Part shown: positions 1-9,503 of the stretch, piece by piece
Layout: the number at the start of each line of letters is the position of its first letter
How positions within the stretch are numbered: the first letter of the stretch is position 1
Origin: Anaerocolumna sp.
Lineage (GTDB): Bacteria > Bacillota > Clostridia > Lachnospirales > Lachnospiraceae
DNA length: 40,863 nt
Reading direction: 5' to 3'
Assembly (NCBI GenBank): GCA_029239975.1
Contig: JARBTX010000032.1
Span: 1-40,863, forward strand
The notes under the pieces: generated by a model
Database searches by the model: none
What the model was told of the DNA's origin: nothing
What the model saw: the letters and a program-made list of their open reading frames with translations, nothing else
Translations under genes and position numbers: made by a program

Positions 1-1
1 C

Positions 2-397
2 TTAGCAATATGGTGTATTTCCAATTGGAGCCTTACAACCTTAATGGATGGAAAAGGTACACTAAAAAATATTTATATGGCGACAGGATATGCCCTAACT
101 CCATACGTGCTAATTCGTTTCCCACTGATTTTTATTAGTAATTGGATTACCTTAGAAGAAGGTGCATTTTATTTTTACTTTAAAACCTTTTCTATTATAT
201 GGTGTGGATTATTGGTATTATGTGCCATGATGATGATACATGATTATAGTCTCACCAAAGCTGTATTTTCTAGTATTTTAACAATTGTAGGTATGGGAGT
301 TATTATATTTATAATCCTTTTATTTTTTAGCTTAATCAGTGATGGATTTGCTTATTTTATATCCCTTTATAAAGAGATTGCATTTCGGTTCTACTAA
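2..397 (+). CDS. YIP1-family membrane protein, 5'-truncated
   Basis: The frame is open to the left edge of the window, so only the C-terminal part (about 131 residues) is present. The first in-frame ATG, at 44, is internal, because hydrophobic protein sequence continues upstream of it. The visible part is almost all membrane, with about four hydrophobic segments separated by short polar loops, and it resembles the C-terminal half of YIP1-domain proteins. It ends 29 bases before the DUF5696-type lipoprotein gene and probably shares its transcript. A YIP1-like gene in front of a DUF5696/sugar-ABC operon suggests a helper role at the membrane for the transporter, but this is inference. Family assignment is moderate because half the protein is missing. 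Confidence 0.7.
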   Translation, partial: LAIWCISNWSLTTLMDGKGTLKNIYMATGYALTPYVLIRFPLIFISNWITLEEGAFYFYFKTFSIIWCGLLVLCAMMMIHDYSLTKAVFSSILTIVGMGVIIFIILLFFSLISDGFAYFISLYKEIAFRFY

Positions 398-426
398 ATA
401 TTCAGGGAAAGGAGAAACAAAAACGT

Positions 427-2964
427 ATGCAATACTTAAAAAAAATAGTATTACTTATTCTCTTTTGTGTTCTTTTCACTGGGTGCAGCAAGGACAATAA
501 AGTGGAAGAAGAAATCCCTGTTTATGGTTACGAACCCACAGAAGATACCGAAGTTTTGGTTGAAAATAATGACTTAGAGCTTCACTTTAATACAGAGACA
601 ACACAGTTTTTTGTAGTGAAAAAGAGTAGCGGGGACACTTGGTATTCTAATCCATTGGATGCCGCAGAGGATTCAAAAGCTGATAATGCAAGTAAAGAAT
701 TATTACAATCTACGTTATCTATTAAATATAGTACAGCTGCAGGTGTAACCACAACGCTGAATAATTTTGGGTATAGTATCACGAAGGGAATCTATAATTA
801 TGAGGTCCTGGATTCCGGTATCAAAGTGAATTATTCCATTGGTAATATCGAAAGAACCTATTATATTCCAATAGCAGTTCCAGAATCACGAATGATGGAA
901 TTTTATGAGAAGATGGAAAAGTCGGATCAACGTAAGGTGGATGAATATTACCGAAGATATGACATTAACAAACTTCGTGCAACCGATGATAAAGATGCCT
1001 TATTAGCTAAGTACCCAGATCTCGCTAATGAAAGAGTTTATATATTAAGAGATTCAATCGCAGCCTATCTAAAGGTAAATATAGAGAATATATTCCAAAA
1101 TGTTGGATATACAAGTGTAGATTATGAAACAGATTTAGCTAGGTATTCTACCGTTACAACAAACAATAATCCAGTGTTTAATTTGTCAGTCTTGTATGAA
1201 TTAAAAGAGGATAACTTAATTGTATCGGTTCCATATGAGAATATACAGTTTAGAGATGAATACCCGATTACAGAGATTAAGGTTTTACCTTATTTTGGTG
1301 CAGCAGGAACTACTGATAATGGATATCTAATGGTGCCAGATGGCTCAGGTGGATTGATTCATTTTAATAACGGCAAAAGTGATCAAAGTGCTTACTATAA
1401 TACTGTATATGGTTGGGATTATGCTCAAAGTCGTGATGCCTTAGTAGATGAGAACAGGGCAGTATTCCCAGTGTTTGGTATAGCGAAAAATAACGCATCC
1501 ATGATCTGTATTTTAGAAGATGGTGCTCCATATGCAACCATTGAAGCAGATGTAAGTGGAAGATTACATAGCTATAATTATGCTTGTGCTGCTTATACAG
1601 TAGTACATGGGGAACTGATGGATATATCATCTAAGTCTGATAAAACAGTTATTGTTTATGAAGACGGGTTACCAAAGGAAACCATAAAGCAGAGATACCA
1701 CTTTATTGATTCTAACCGCTATGTCGATATGGCAAAAGAATACCGGGAGTATTTGTTAGATCAATATCCAGATATGGTGAAGGAAGAAGAAAAGGAATTA
1801 CCTGTTGCAGTTGAAATTATTGGTGCTACAGACCGTGTAAAACAAAAATTTGGATTCCCAATGACGGTTGCGGAAGCCTTAACTACTTATAAAGAAGCAG
1901 CTAATATGGTACACCAGTTATCGGATGCGGGATTTACTAACATGAGTATTAATTATAATGGCTGGTTCAATCAAGGAGTTATACATAAAGTTCCAAGTAG
2001 TGTTAATTTGATTCGTGAATTGGGATCAGAAAAAGATTTTAAGAAAATGATTGAAGGTATTGAAGCTACAGGCAGCGATTTATATTTACAAGGAAGTTTT
2101 GAATTTATATATAAAAATGAACTAATTGATGGGTTTTATGCCAATCGTGATGCAGCAAAGTTAGTTAGTCGTGAATTAGTTGAATTATATCCATATAGTA
2201 GTGTGTGGTATGGCTTAAGAGAAGATCATGATTTAAAGTATTATCTCGCAAAACCGTCTTACACCATGAAATTGATTGATTCATTTTCAAACAGCATCCA
2301 TAAATTAGGTGTGGAGAATATCTCATTTGGTGATATTGGTAAGTATTTAGGCGCTGATTATAATCCAAAGCACACCGTATCCAGACAAGAAGTTATGAAC
2401 ATGCAGATGGAGAAATTACAAAAACTATCCGACTTGGGAAGTAAAATTATGACCTATACAGGTAATTCATATGTTCTTCCTTATACTGATTTTATCTTAG
2501 ATATGAAACTAGATAGCAAAGGATTCAACATCATAGACGAAGAAGTTCCGTTCTTACCAATTGCACTTCATGGATTAATACCTTATACAGGGAAAGCAAT
2601 TAACCTAGCAGAAGATTATACAAAGAATTTATTAAAATCAATCGAAACTGGTGCAGGTTTATATTTTGTATTTATGGATGAACCAACAGCAACGCTACAA
2701 GAATCTGGTTATACGGAATATTTTGGCTCAGATTTTGATCTTTGGTTTAACAACTGTACAGAACTTTATCAAGATTTAAAATTAAAATTAAACCATATTT
2801 ATAATCAACTCATTATAGATCATCAAAAAGCTGATGAGAATGTGTTTATTACAACTTATGAAGATGGTACAAAAGTGATTGTTAATTATTCTAGTATGGA
2901 CTATGAATACAATGGAAATACAGTACCTGCAGAAAACTTTTTTGTTGAAGGGGGCAGTTATTGA
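427..2964 (+). CDS. DUF5696-type surface lipoprotein of a sugar ABC transporter operon
   Basis: Encodes 845 residues with a lipoprotein signal peptide (KK, hydrophobic stretch, lipobox FTGC with the cysteine near residue 20), so it should be lipid-anchored outside the membrane. GGAG at 411-414 precedes the ATG with a rather long 12-base spacing. There are no further membrane segments; the rest looks like a large globular, tyrosine- and asparagine-rich domain typical of carbohydrate-handling proteins. I recognise it as the uncharacterised DUF5696 type, which is found beside LplB/YtcP-type permeases. The stop overlaps the next start (TGATG at 2962-2966), indicating translational coupling to the permease. 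The biochemical role is unknown; glycan binding or a TIM-barrel hydrolase are possibilities only. Confidence 0.8.
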   Translation: MQYLKKIVLLILFCVLFTGCSKDNKVEEEIPVYGYEPTEDTEVLVENNDLELHFNTETTQFFVVKKSSGDTWYSNPLDAAEDSKADNASKELLQSTLSIKYSTAAGVTTTLNNFGYSITKGIYNYEVLDSGIKVNYSIGNIERTYYIPIAVPESRMMEFYEKMEKSDQRKVDEYYRRYDINKLRATDDKDALLAKYPDLANERVYILRDSIAAYLKVNIENIFQNVGYTSVDYETDLARYSTVTTNNNPVFNLSVLYELKEDNLIVSVPYENIQFRDEYPITEIKVLPYFGAAGTTDNGYLMVPDGSGGLIHFNNGKSDQSAYYNTVYGWDYAQSRDALVDENRAVFPVFGIAKNNASMICILEDGAPYATIEADVSGRLHSYNYACAAYTVVHGELMDISSKSDKTVIVYEDGLPKETIKQRYHFIDSNRYVDMAKEYREYLLDQYPDMVKEEEKELPVAVEIIGATDRVKQKFGFPMTVAEALTTYKEAANMVHQLSDAGFTNMSINYNGWFNQGVIHKVPSSVNLIRELGSEKDFKKMIEGIEATGSDLYLQGSFEFIYKNELIDGFYANRDAAKLVSRELVELYPYSSVWYGLREDHDLKYYLAKPSYTMKLIDSFSNSIHKLGVENISFGDIGKYLGADYNPKHTVSRQEVMNMQMEKLQKLSDLGSKIMTYTGNSYVLPYTDFILDMKLDSKGFNIIDEEVPFLPIALHGLIPYTGKAINLAEDYTKNLLKSIETGAGLYFVFMDEPTATLQESGYTEYFGSDFDLWFNNCTELYQDLKLKLNHIYNQLIIDHQKADENVFITTYEDGTKVIVNYSSMDYEYNGNTVPAENFFVEGGSY

Positions 2965-3869
2965 TGAAGAAAAAACGGAAACCAAAAAGTTTGGCATATA
3001 AAAATGCAGTTGCAGGTTACTTATTTATTACGCCGTTTATTATAGGATTTTTAGCATTTTTGGTATTACCTTTATTTGAATCCCTTCGTATGAGTTTTAG
3101 TAATGTTAAGATAGGTCAAGGCGGCTTTGATATGATTTTTGCTGGACTAACCAATTATAATAAAGTATTCCGGGTCGATCCAGAATTTAATCAACTATTA
3201 ACAGAAGAAATTACAAGGATGGTTTTTGATGTTCCAGCAACAATTATATTTAGCTTCTTTATTGCGTTACTGATAAATCAAGAATTTAAGGGGAGAGGGC
3301 TTGTAAGAGCAATTTTCTTCTTACCAGTTATACTCTCATCCGGTGTTATGGTAGGTCTTGAATATGATAATACATTATTACAAGGGATGAAGGATGTAAT
3401 TGAACAATCGTCCAATGTGAACAGCATTACATCTACATTGGAAGAGATTTTATTACAAGGAAGTATAGGTAATGGTTTTATGGAGTACATCTTTGATATT
3501 GTAAATCATGTATATGATATTGCAATTGCATCTGGTATTCAGATCATTATCTTTTTATCCGGTCTTCAGACTATATCTCCTAGTATGTTTGAAGCAGCTA
3601 AAATTGAAGGAGCAACCGCATGGGAGAGTTTTTGGAAGATTACATTTCCAATGATTAGTTCTTTAATTTTAGTAAATGTTGTTTATACAATCATAGATTT
3701 CTTTATTCGTTCTGATAATCAAGTAATGGAGAAGATTAGTGAAACGATGATTGCTAAGATGGATTACGGGTTTAGTTCAGCAATGGCATGGGTTTATTTT
3801 GGTGTTGTCATGGTGATTATTGGAGTTTCATCTGCAATTATTTCGAAGAGGGTATACTATTATGAGTAA
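2964..3869 (+). CDS. Sugar ABC transporter permease (LplB/UgpA type)
   Basis: Encodes a 301-residue integral membrane protein with about six transmembrane helices. After a lysine-rich cytoplasmic N-terminus comes the first helix with ITPFIIGF, common in the first permease of CUT1 sugar importers. Near the C-terminus is the cytoplasmic EAA loop that docks the ATPase (EAAKIEGATAWESFWKITFP). The ATG at 2964 is chosen because it overlaps the preceding stop and has a GGGGG ribosome site about nine bases upstream; a TTG one codon earlier is less likely. It partners with the next gene to form the channel. The operon context points to xylo-oligosaccharides as cargo, by inference. Confidence 0.9.
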   Translation: MKKKRKPKSLAYKNAVAGYLFITPFIIGFLAFLVLPLFESLRMSFSNVKIGQGGFDMIFAGLTNYNKVFRVDPEFNQLLTEEITRMVFDVPATIIFSFFIALLINQEFKGRGLVRAIFFLPVILSSGVMVGLEYDNTLLQGMKDVIEQSSNVNSITSTLEEILLQGSIGNGFMEYIFDIVNHVYDIAIASGIQIIIFLSGLQTISPSMFEAAKIEGATAWESFWKITFPMISSLILVNVVYTIIDFFIRSDNQVMEKISETMIAKMDYGFSSAMAWVYFGVVMVIIGVSSAIISKRVYYYE

Positions 3870-4860
3870 AGCAAGTGAAAAAAGAATCAACTTCATAGAA
3901 AGAAATCGTAAATCAAATGGATACCTATTGAAGAAAACAATAGGTCAAATCCTATATAAGATACTCCGTGCCGTTCTTTTATTTGGATTATGTTTTTTAA
4001 TTTTACAACCATTATTAAATAAGCTTTCTGTTAGTTTTATGCAAGAAAAAGATTTATACGATGCTACCGTAATTAGTGTTCCAAGAAATTTTACAACAGC
4101 GAATTATAAATTGGCCATACAATTAATGAAATTCTTTAAAGCCTTATGGAATTCATTTTACATGGCTATTTTAGTAGCAATCTTGCAAATTATATCTTGT
4201 ACATTGGTAGGATATGGATTTGCCAGATATAAATTTCCATTTAAGAAATTTTGGTTTGCCTGTGTCATGCTTGTAATTGTGATACCACCACAGACATTGA
4301 TGTCGTCGTTATATTTACATTTCAGGTTTTTCGATATCTTTGGTATTTTTAAAGCAACAACAGGTAATCCACTTAACTTAATTAATACAGCTATTCCATA
4401 TTTATTGCTGGTTTCAGGCGGGATGGGACTTAAAAGTGGGCTTTATATCTTTATGATTCGGCAGTATTTTAGAGGGGTTCCTAAGGAATTAGAAGAAGCT
4501 GCTTATGTTGATGGCTCTGGTAAATTTAAAACGTTCTTAACTATAATGATACCAGATGCCAAACCTATTTTAACTTCTTGCTTTTTATTTGCATTTGTAT
4601 GGCAATGGACAGATTCGTTTTACTCCAACATGTTTCTAAGACATATGACATTACTACCTAGTGGATTAAAAGCTATGACGGAACGTTTAAGTGACTGGAC
4701 AGAATTGACCTTTGGCGCTGGTAACCTTCCATCCATTGCATATTCACAAACGATGATAGCAACTGGAATGTTAATGGCAATAGCACCATTACTTCTTATC
4801 TATTTAGTTGCTCAAAAGGGATTTGTAGAGAGCTTAAGTCAAACAGGAATAAAGATGTAA
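3862..4860 (+). CDS. Sugar ABC transporter permease (YtcP/UgpE type)
   Basis: Encodes 332 residues, the second membrane subunit of the importer. Six hydrophobic segments are visible, with the EAA loop (LEEAAYVDGSGKFKTF) ahead of the last two. The start at 3862 has GAAGAGGG about nine bases upstream and overlaps the previous gene by eight bases; an in-frame ATG at 3820 lies deep inside the previous gene and lacks a ribosome site. The N-terminus carries about 35 polar residues before the first helix, as in YtcP-like permeases. No ATP-binding subunit follows, so a genome-encoded MsmK/UgpC-like ATPase shared by several transporters is expected. Confidence 0.9.
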   Translation: MSKASEKRINFIERNRKSNGYLLKKTIGQILYKILRAVLLFGLCFLILQPLLNKLSVSFMQEKDLYDATVISVPRNFTTANYKLAIQLMKFFKALWNSFYMAILVAILQIISCTLVGYGFARYKFPFKKFWFACVMLVIVIPPQTLMSSLYLHFRFFDIFGIFKATTGNPLNLINTAIPYLLLVSGGMGLKSGLYIFMIRQYFRGVPKELEEAAYVDGSGKFKTFLTIMIPDAKPILTSCFLFAFVWQWTDSFYSNMFLRHMTLLPSGLKAMTERLSDWTELTFGAGNLPSIAYSQTMIATGMLMAIAPLLLIYLVAQKGFVESLSQTGIKM

Positions 4861-4906
4861 TAAAATGGGTAAATCTCATTTTACATATTAAAAAGGAGGA
4901 TATGAA

Positions 4907-6337
4907 ATGAAAAAGATCAAAATGCTTATTGTATTAATGTTAACTTTAGCAATGTTAGTGCTAAATTTAAGCGGATGTGGGGAAAAGAAAGATTCTGTAG
5001 AAACAGATTCTAAGGTAACACCGACTGAAACTGCAACAGTTGATCCGACAGCAGAACCAACAGAAGAAGCAACAGCAACTCCTACAGAAGAACCAGCAAG
5101 AGACTTAGGCGGAATTGAAGTTACCATTGGTAACTGGTGGGCTGGAGAACCAGCAGAACCAACTACAACTTATGAAGAAGAATTAGCAGCTTACAGAGAA
5201 GAAATACAAAAAACATATAACTTTACGATCAAAGAAGTAAACATTGGTGGATGGGGAGAAATCCAAGAATTATTTAGTACTTCAGTAATGGCAAATGATC
5301 CTGCTGCTAGTATATTTGTACTTGATTCTAGCTTTGTTCCAGCATTATTAAACCAGGGATTATTTTATCCAGTAAATGAAATTCCTAGCTTTGATTTTAC
5401 GGAAGAAAAGTGGAATAAATCCGTAAGTGATACAATGACATTTGCAGGAAAACAATATGGTTTTGCAGTTGGTGCAGAACCAAGAACTGGTGTATTCTTT
5501 AATAAACGTTTATTTGAAGATGCAGGATTAAGTCCTGATTTGCCATACGATTTACAAAAAAGTGGTGAATGGACTTGGGCTAAATTCGAAGAATTATGCC
5601 AGAAGTTAACTCGTGATGTTGATAATGATGGTGTAGTTGATACCTATGCACTTGCATCCTTCTCAAAAGACTACTTTACTGCAGCAGTATATTCTAATAA
5701 TGCAAAATTCGTTGGTAAAGATGATAATGGTATGTTTTATAATGCAACCAATGAACCTAATTTCTTAGAAGCTTTACAATGGGCTAGAAGCATGTATGAT
5801 AAAGGATATACAATGCCACAACCAGAAGGAAGTGAATGGAATTGGTTTACTGCTGCTTTCCATGATGGTCAAGTTGCTATGCGTGTTGCTGAAGAATACA
5901 ACAAGGGAAGTTTATCTGATATGGAAGATGATTGGGGATTCGTAATGTTCCCAGCTGGACCTCATGGTGAAATGATATCTATTTTAAGAGAGAATATCTT
6001 AGTAATTCCATCTTGTTACGATGCAGAAACTGCTGACAAGATTGCATTTGCTTATAACCTATACACAGAACCATTAGAAGGCTATGAAGATGCAGATAAT
6101 TGGAAGTTATCCTATTATAGTGCATATCGTGATGAAAGAGCTGTAGATGAAACCCTTGATAGAATGAAAAATGGACCATCCGTTTTAAGAACAGATGCCT
6201 ATGTATATGGACTTGAAACTGGAGATATTGTTTATGATCTTGATGCAGGTGCAGCGACTCCAGCAGAAAAGATTGAAGCAGTTCAACAAACTTGGGATGC
6301 ACTTATTGCAGATGCTAACGCAGTATTTAAACAATAA
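4907..6337 (+). CDS. Sugar-binding lipoprotein of the ABC transporter (family 1 solute-binding)
   Basis: Encodes 476 residues. The signal peptide ends in a lipobox (LSGC, cysteine near residue 24), followed by a Thr/Pro/Glu-rich spacer to about residue 65 that probably holds the binding domain off the membrane. The rest resembles a family 1 extracellular solute-binding protein, with aromatic residues (WW, YGFAVG, WTWAKFEEL) suited to stacking on sugar rings. A strong AAGGAGG at about 4893-4899 precedes the ATG. It closes the transport operon, and the xylan-degrading genes begin 297 bases later. The cargo is inferred from that neighbourhood to be xylo-oligosaccharides, perhaps carrying (methyl)glucuronic acid. 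Confidence 0.9.
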   Translation: MKKIKMLIVLMLTLAMLVLNLSGCGEKKDSVETDSKVTPTETATVDPTAEPTEEATATPTEEPARDLGGIEVTIGNWWAGEPAEPTTTYEEELAAYREEIQKTYNFTIKEVNIGGWGEIQELFSTSVMANDPAASIFVLDSSFVPALLNQGLFYPVNEIPSFDFTEEKWNKSVSDTMTFAGKQYGFAVGAEPRTGVFFNKRLFEDAGLSPDLPYDLQKSGEWTWAKFEELCQKLTRDVDNDGVVDTYALASFSKDYFTAAVYSNNAKFVGKDDNGMFYNATNEPNFLEALQWARSMYDKGYTMPQPEGSEWNWFTAAFHDGQVAMRVAEEYNKGSLSDMEDDWGFVMFPAGPHGEMISILRENILVIPSCYDAETADKIAFAYNLYTEPLEGYEDADNWKLSYYSAYRDERAVDETLDRMKNGPSVLRTDAYVYGLETGDIVYDLDAGAATPAEKIEAVQQTWDALIADANAVFKQ

Positions 6338-6372
6338 CAATAATTATTTCCTGCTACAATTCAAGTAATTTT

Positions 6373-6443
6373 AGGACTGTTCTGTAATGAAAGTAATGAG
6401 ATATTCATATGGAATCTATGTTACCTAGTTACATTGCAGTCCT
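6373..6443 (+). other. Long imperfect stem-loop after the solute-binding gene
   Basis: AGGACTG at 6373-6379 pairs with CAGTCCT at 6437-6443. Inside, TGTAA pairs with TTACA and GTAA with TTAC, giving a long interrupted helix. No T-run follows, so it is a weak candidate for a classical terminator. It could instead protect the abundant solute-binding mRNA from 3' decay or mark a processing site. Confidence 0.5.
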
Positions 6444-6466
6444 ATATAAAAAGAGTATACGAAAAA

Positions 6467-6566
6467 TTAGATAATTACGAAACCATAAATTATATAAAAT
6501 CAATTACCGTATAAAATTACGAAGTTATCATCATTTGATGTCATTTGTTGTTTCGCAATTATCTAA
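6467..6566. repeat. 17-bp inverted repeat with 66-bp spacer upstream of the xylan operon
   Basis: The arms at 6467-6483 and 6550-6566 are complementary at 16 of 17 positions. On the plus strand the right arm runs into an A-rich stretch, so it is not a plus-strand terminator. Read on the minus strand, the helix would be followed by TTTTT. A separate 6-bp hairpin (AAGGCC, loop TTA, GGCCTT) lies at about 6581-6595. Regulator binding or mRNA control of the xylan operon are possible roles; no known operator was recognised. Confidence 0.55.
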
Positions 6567-6634
6567 AAAAAATAAGGGTAAAGGCCTTAGGCCTTCTAAT
6601 ATCTATAAAATTATTATAAAAGGGAGAATTAGAT

Positions 6635-8476
6635 ATGATGAATAGAAAGAAAAAGGTTATATCATTAATAATAACATTACTGTTAGTACTTAGTTTATCA
6701 GGCTGTTCTCATAAGGATAGACAAACAGTAGATACAAGTGCTAATGGAGTAGAGAAGAATGAAACAACACTAAATGCAGAAGATAAAACGGCAGAGAATG
6801 AAGCATCTGAAAAAAATGAAACATCTGAAAAAATCGAATCTGAGAAACAAGAAGAGATAGATACGGTAGAAGTAGCTAATAGTACGGAGAATAACACGCT
6901 AACGAATAATGATGTGAAAGAAAATAAAGAACCAGTAATAACTTATGAAGAAATTTATTCCGATAACTTTGAAAATGGAAGTACTAAATTTATCTCCCGT
7001 GGTAGTGAAAGTACTTCTATCGTTACTTCACAGGCTTATGAAGGAAGTAAATCTCTAGAATCCAGTTCTCGTACACAAACCTGGAATGGACCAAAAGTTG
7101 ACTTAAGTGAATTTTTAACAGATGGTAAACGAATAAAAGTATCAGCTTGGTTAAAATATGATGATGGTGCTGCAGCAAGTTTAAGAATCTATAGTAAAAT
7201 CGAAAAAAATGCAAGTGAATATCTAGATTTAGCAAGCGTTATGGTTAAAAAAGGTGAATGGACACTTTTAGAAGGTGAAACCATCATTCCAAATGGTACG
7301 AGTAGTGCAGCTCTATATTTTGAAACAGAGTATAAAACTGCTTATACCAAAGATGACTTAGTAAATATATATCTTGATAATGTAGTTGTAACAGAAGTTA
7401 AAGTTGATATAGAACCCCAAACTTTACCAGCGCTAAAAGATTTTTATAAAGACTATTTTTCTTTTGGGGTGGCGGTAGGTGGTTATGATTTAACATCAAA
7501 AGAGAAAGCATCACTAATTACATCACAGTTTAACAGTATGACTATGGGTAATGAAATGAAACCGGAAAATGTGCTAGATTATAATGCATGTATAAGTGAT
7601 TTAGATAAAACCAATGAAGAACCAGCATTACATTTTGACCGTTTAGAGATTGGTTTAAAATTTGCTAAGGAAAATAAACTAGCAATGAGGGGACACACTC
7701 TTGTATGGCATAGTCAAACACCGAGTTGGTTTTTTAAAGAAGATTATTCCAAAGCTTTAGATGCTCCACTAGTTTCCAAAGAAATTATGTTAAAGCGTCT
7801 AGAAAGTTATATAAAACAAGTTTTAACCTATACACAGGATAATTACCCTGGAATTATTTATGCTTGGGATGTGGTGAATGAAGCAATACTTCCAAGTGAC
7901 GGAGAAGAAAATGGGTATCGTGTGAAAGATAGCTTATGGTATCAAACCATAGGTCCTGATTATGTGGAAAAAGCATTTGAATATGCTAGAAAATATGCAG
8001 ATCCAAATGTAGCTTTATTTTATAATGATTATAATACCTATGAAACCGATAAGCGGATTGCAATCTATAATCTTGCTACTAAATTAAAAGAAAAAGGTAT
8101 TATTGATGGAATTGGTATGCAAAGTCACATTAAAATTGATTATCCATCTTTAGTGGATTATGAATCTACAATTAAGAAATTTGCAGAGCTTAATTTACAG
8201 ATTCAATTAACTGAACTAGATATGGATATGGAAACGAATACAGAAGATGATTTTACGAAACAAGCCATGAGATTTAAGAGAATGTTTACTATGCTTAGAA
8301 AATTAGTGGACGAAGACAAAGCCAACATAACCAATGTAACGTTCTGGGGCATAACCGATGAAGGTTCTTGGTTAAATGACGCTACACCAAGTTATCCACT
8401 CTTATTTGATAAGTATCTACAACCAAAGAAAGCATTCTGGGCAGTTTTATTAGATGATTCGATTCCATTATACTAA
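6635..8476 (+). CDS. Cell-surface endo-1,4-beta-xylanase, GH10 with CBM, lipoprotein
   Basis: Encodes 613 residues. It hydrolyses internal beta-1,4 bonds of xylan outside the cell. The signal peptide ends in lipobox LSGC (residues 21-24), then comes a Glu/Asn/Ser/Thr-rich spacer to about residue 105. A beta-sandwich carbohydrate-binding module of the CBM4_9/CBM22 kind follows at about 110-252, then a full GH10 barrel from about 265 to the end. The GH10 signatures are present: acid/base Glu416 in WDVVNEA and nucleophile Glu527 in LTELDMD. The start has AGGGAG eight bases upstream; a second ATG follows directly. Lipid anchoring keeps it at the surface next to the importer, so products can be captured at once. 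First gene of the glucuronoxylan operon. Confidence 0.95.
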   Translation: MMNRKKKVISLIITLLLVLSLSGCSHKDRQTVDTSANGVEKNETTLNAEDKTAENEASEKNETSEKIESEKQEEIDTVEVANSTENNTLTNNDVKENKEPVITYEEIYSDNFENGSTKFISRGSESTSIVTSQAYEGSKSLESSSRTQTWNGPKVDLSEFLTDGKRIKVSAWLKYDDGAAASLRIYSKIEKNASEYLDLASVMVKKGEWTLLEGETIIPNGTSSAALYFETEYKTAYTKDDLVNIYLDNVVVTEVKVDIEPQTLPALKDFYKDYFSFGVAVGGYDLTSKEKASLITSQFNSMTMGNEMKPENVLDYNACISDLDKTNEEPALHFDRLEIGLKFAKENKLAMRGHTLVWHSQTPSWFFKEDYSKALDAPLVSKEIMLKRLESYIKQVLTYTQDNYPGIIYAWDVVNEAILPSDGEENGYRVKDSLWYQTIGPDYVEKAFEYARKYADPNVALFYNDYNTYETDKRIAIYNLATKLKEKGIIDGIGMQSHIKIDYPSLVDYESTIKKFAELNLQIQLTELDMDMETNTEDDFTKQAMRFKRMFTMLRKLVDEDKANITNVTFWGITDEGSWLNDATPSYPLLFDKYLQPKKAFWAVLLDDSIPLY

Positions 8477-8514
8477 TCAATTTAAAACTTTAACCAATGA
8501 GACAGGAGATATGT

Positions 8515-9480
8515 ATGACTAGTTTAAAAGAAAAGTATGAAAATTATTTCTTAATTGGGGCAGCCGTTAATCATAAGGTGATTGATAGCCACAAAGAAAT
8601 AATTACAAAACATTTTAACAGTATTACCTGTGAAAATGAAATGAAGTATGCAAATGTCTGTAAAGAAAAAGAGAAATATAACTTTACTTATGCAGATAAA
8701 ATCGTATCATTTGCAAGAGAGAATAAGTTAGCATTAAGAGGACATACCTTTGTCTGGCATAACCAAACCCCGGAATGGGTTTTTAGTGAAGTTAACAAGG
8801 AAGAATTACGTTTTAGACTAAGAAAGCACATGGAAACGTTAGGTGGAAGGTATCATAATGATATATTCTGCTGGGATGTTGTTAATGAAGCAATTGAAGA
8901 CAAAGAGAATACGAGAATTCGAACTTCCGGGTGGTCAAAAATTTTAGGTGAAAACTTTATGGACGATGCTTTTTTAATAGCAAAAGAGTTATTCCCGAAT
9001 ACTAGTTTATTTTATAATGATTATAATGAAACAGATCCGATTAAAAGGGATAAAATTTATTCTACAATTTATGACATGAAAGAGCGTGGAATACCCATTG
9101 ATGGTTTAGGGCTGCAATGTCATATTAATATTTATAGTGCAAATGTTGATAATTTAAGAAGAACCTTAGAACTATATGCAAAATTAGGTTTAAGACTTCA
9201 TATTACTGAAATGGATGTTTCCTTGTTTGAATTTGTAGACTCATCTAAAATAGAGAAACCATCAGATAAAATGCTAGAAAAGCAAGCAATTGTTTATGCT
9301 CAGTATTTTAAGGCATTTCGCGAATATAAAGACATCATTGACTGTGTTACGACCTGGGGTGTAGCGGATGATGATACATGGCTTGATAATTTTCCATTTG
9401 AGAATAGAAAAAATTGGCCATTATTATTTGATGAAGAACATAACCCGAAAGAAGCATTGCTAAGAATCATGGATTTTTAA
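8515..9480 (+). CDS. Cytoplasmic GH10 xylanase (xylo-oligosaccharide hydrolase)
   Basis: Encodes 321 residues, a bare GH10 catalytic domain with no signal peptide or binding module, so it should act in the cytoplasm on imported oligosaccharides. Catalytic residues are visible: acid/base Glu125 in CWDVVNEA and nucleophile Glu232 in HITEMDV. ATG at 8515 is chosen because CAGGAG lies six bases upstream; an ATG 18 bases earlier contains that ribosome site within its own coding sequence. It lies 38 bases after the surface xylanase, and its stop is separated from the next start by only 23 bases. Small intracellular GH10 enzymes of this kind are known in xylan-using Firmicutes. Confidence 0.93.
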   Translation: MTSLKEKYENYFLIGAAVNHKVIDSHKEIITKHFNSITCENEMKYANVCKEKEKYNFTYADKIVSFARENKLALRGHTFVWHNQTPEWVFSEVNKEELRFRLRKHMETLGGRYHNDIFCWDVVNEAIEDKENTRIRTSGWSKILGENFMDDAFLIAKELFPNTSLFYNDYNETDPIKRDKIYSTIYDMKERGIPIDGLGLQCHINIYSANVDNLRRTLELYAKLGLRLHITEMDVSLFEFVDSSKIEKPSDKMLEKQAIVYAQYFKAFREYKDIIDCVTTWGVADDDTWLDNFPFENRKNWPLLFDEEHNPKEALLRIMDF

Positions 9481-9503
9481 TGACTATAAATGGAGGAAAA
9501 CAA

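Noticed and set aside
4888..5127. Minus-strand Ser/Val/Gly-rich ORF opposite the solute-binding protein
   Set aside because: It is the reverse of the Thr/Pro/Glu linker codons; such low-complexity shadows are expected.
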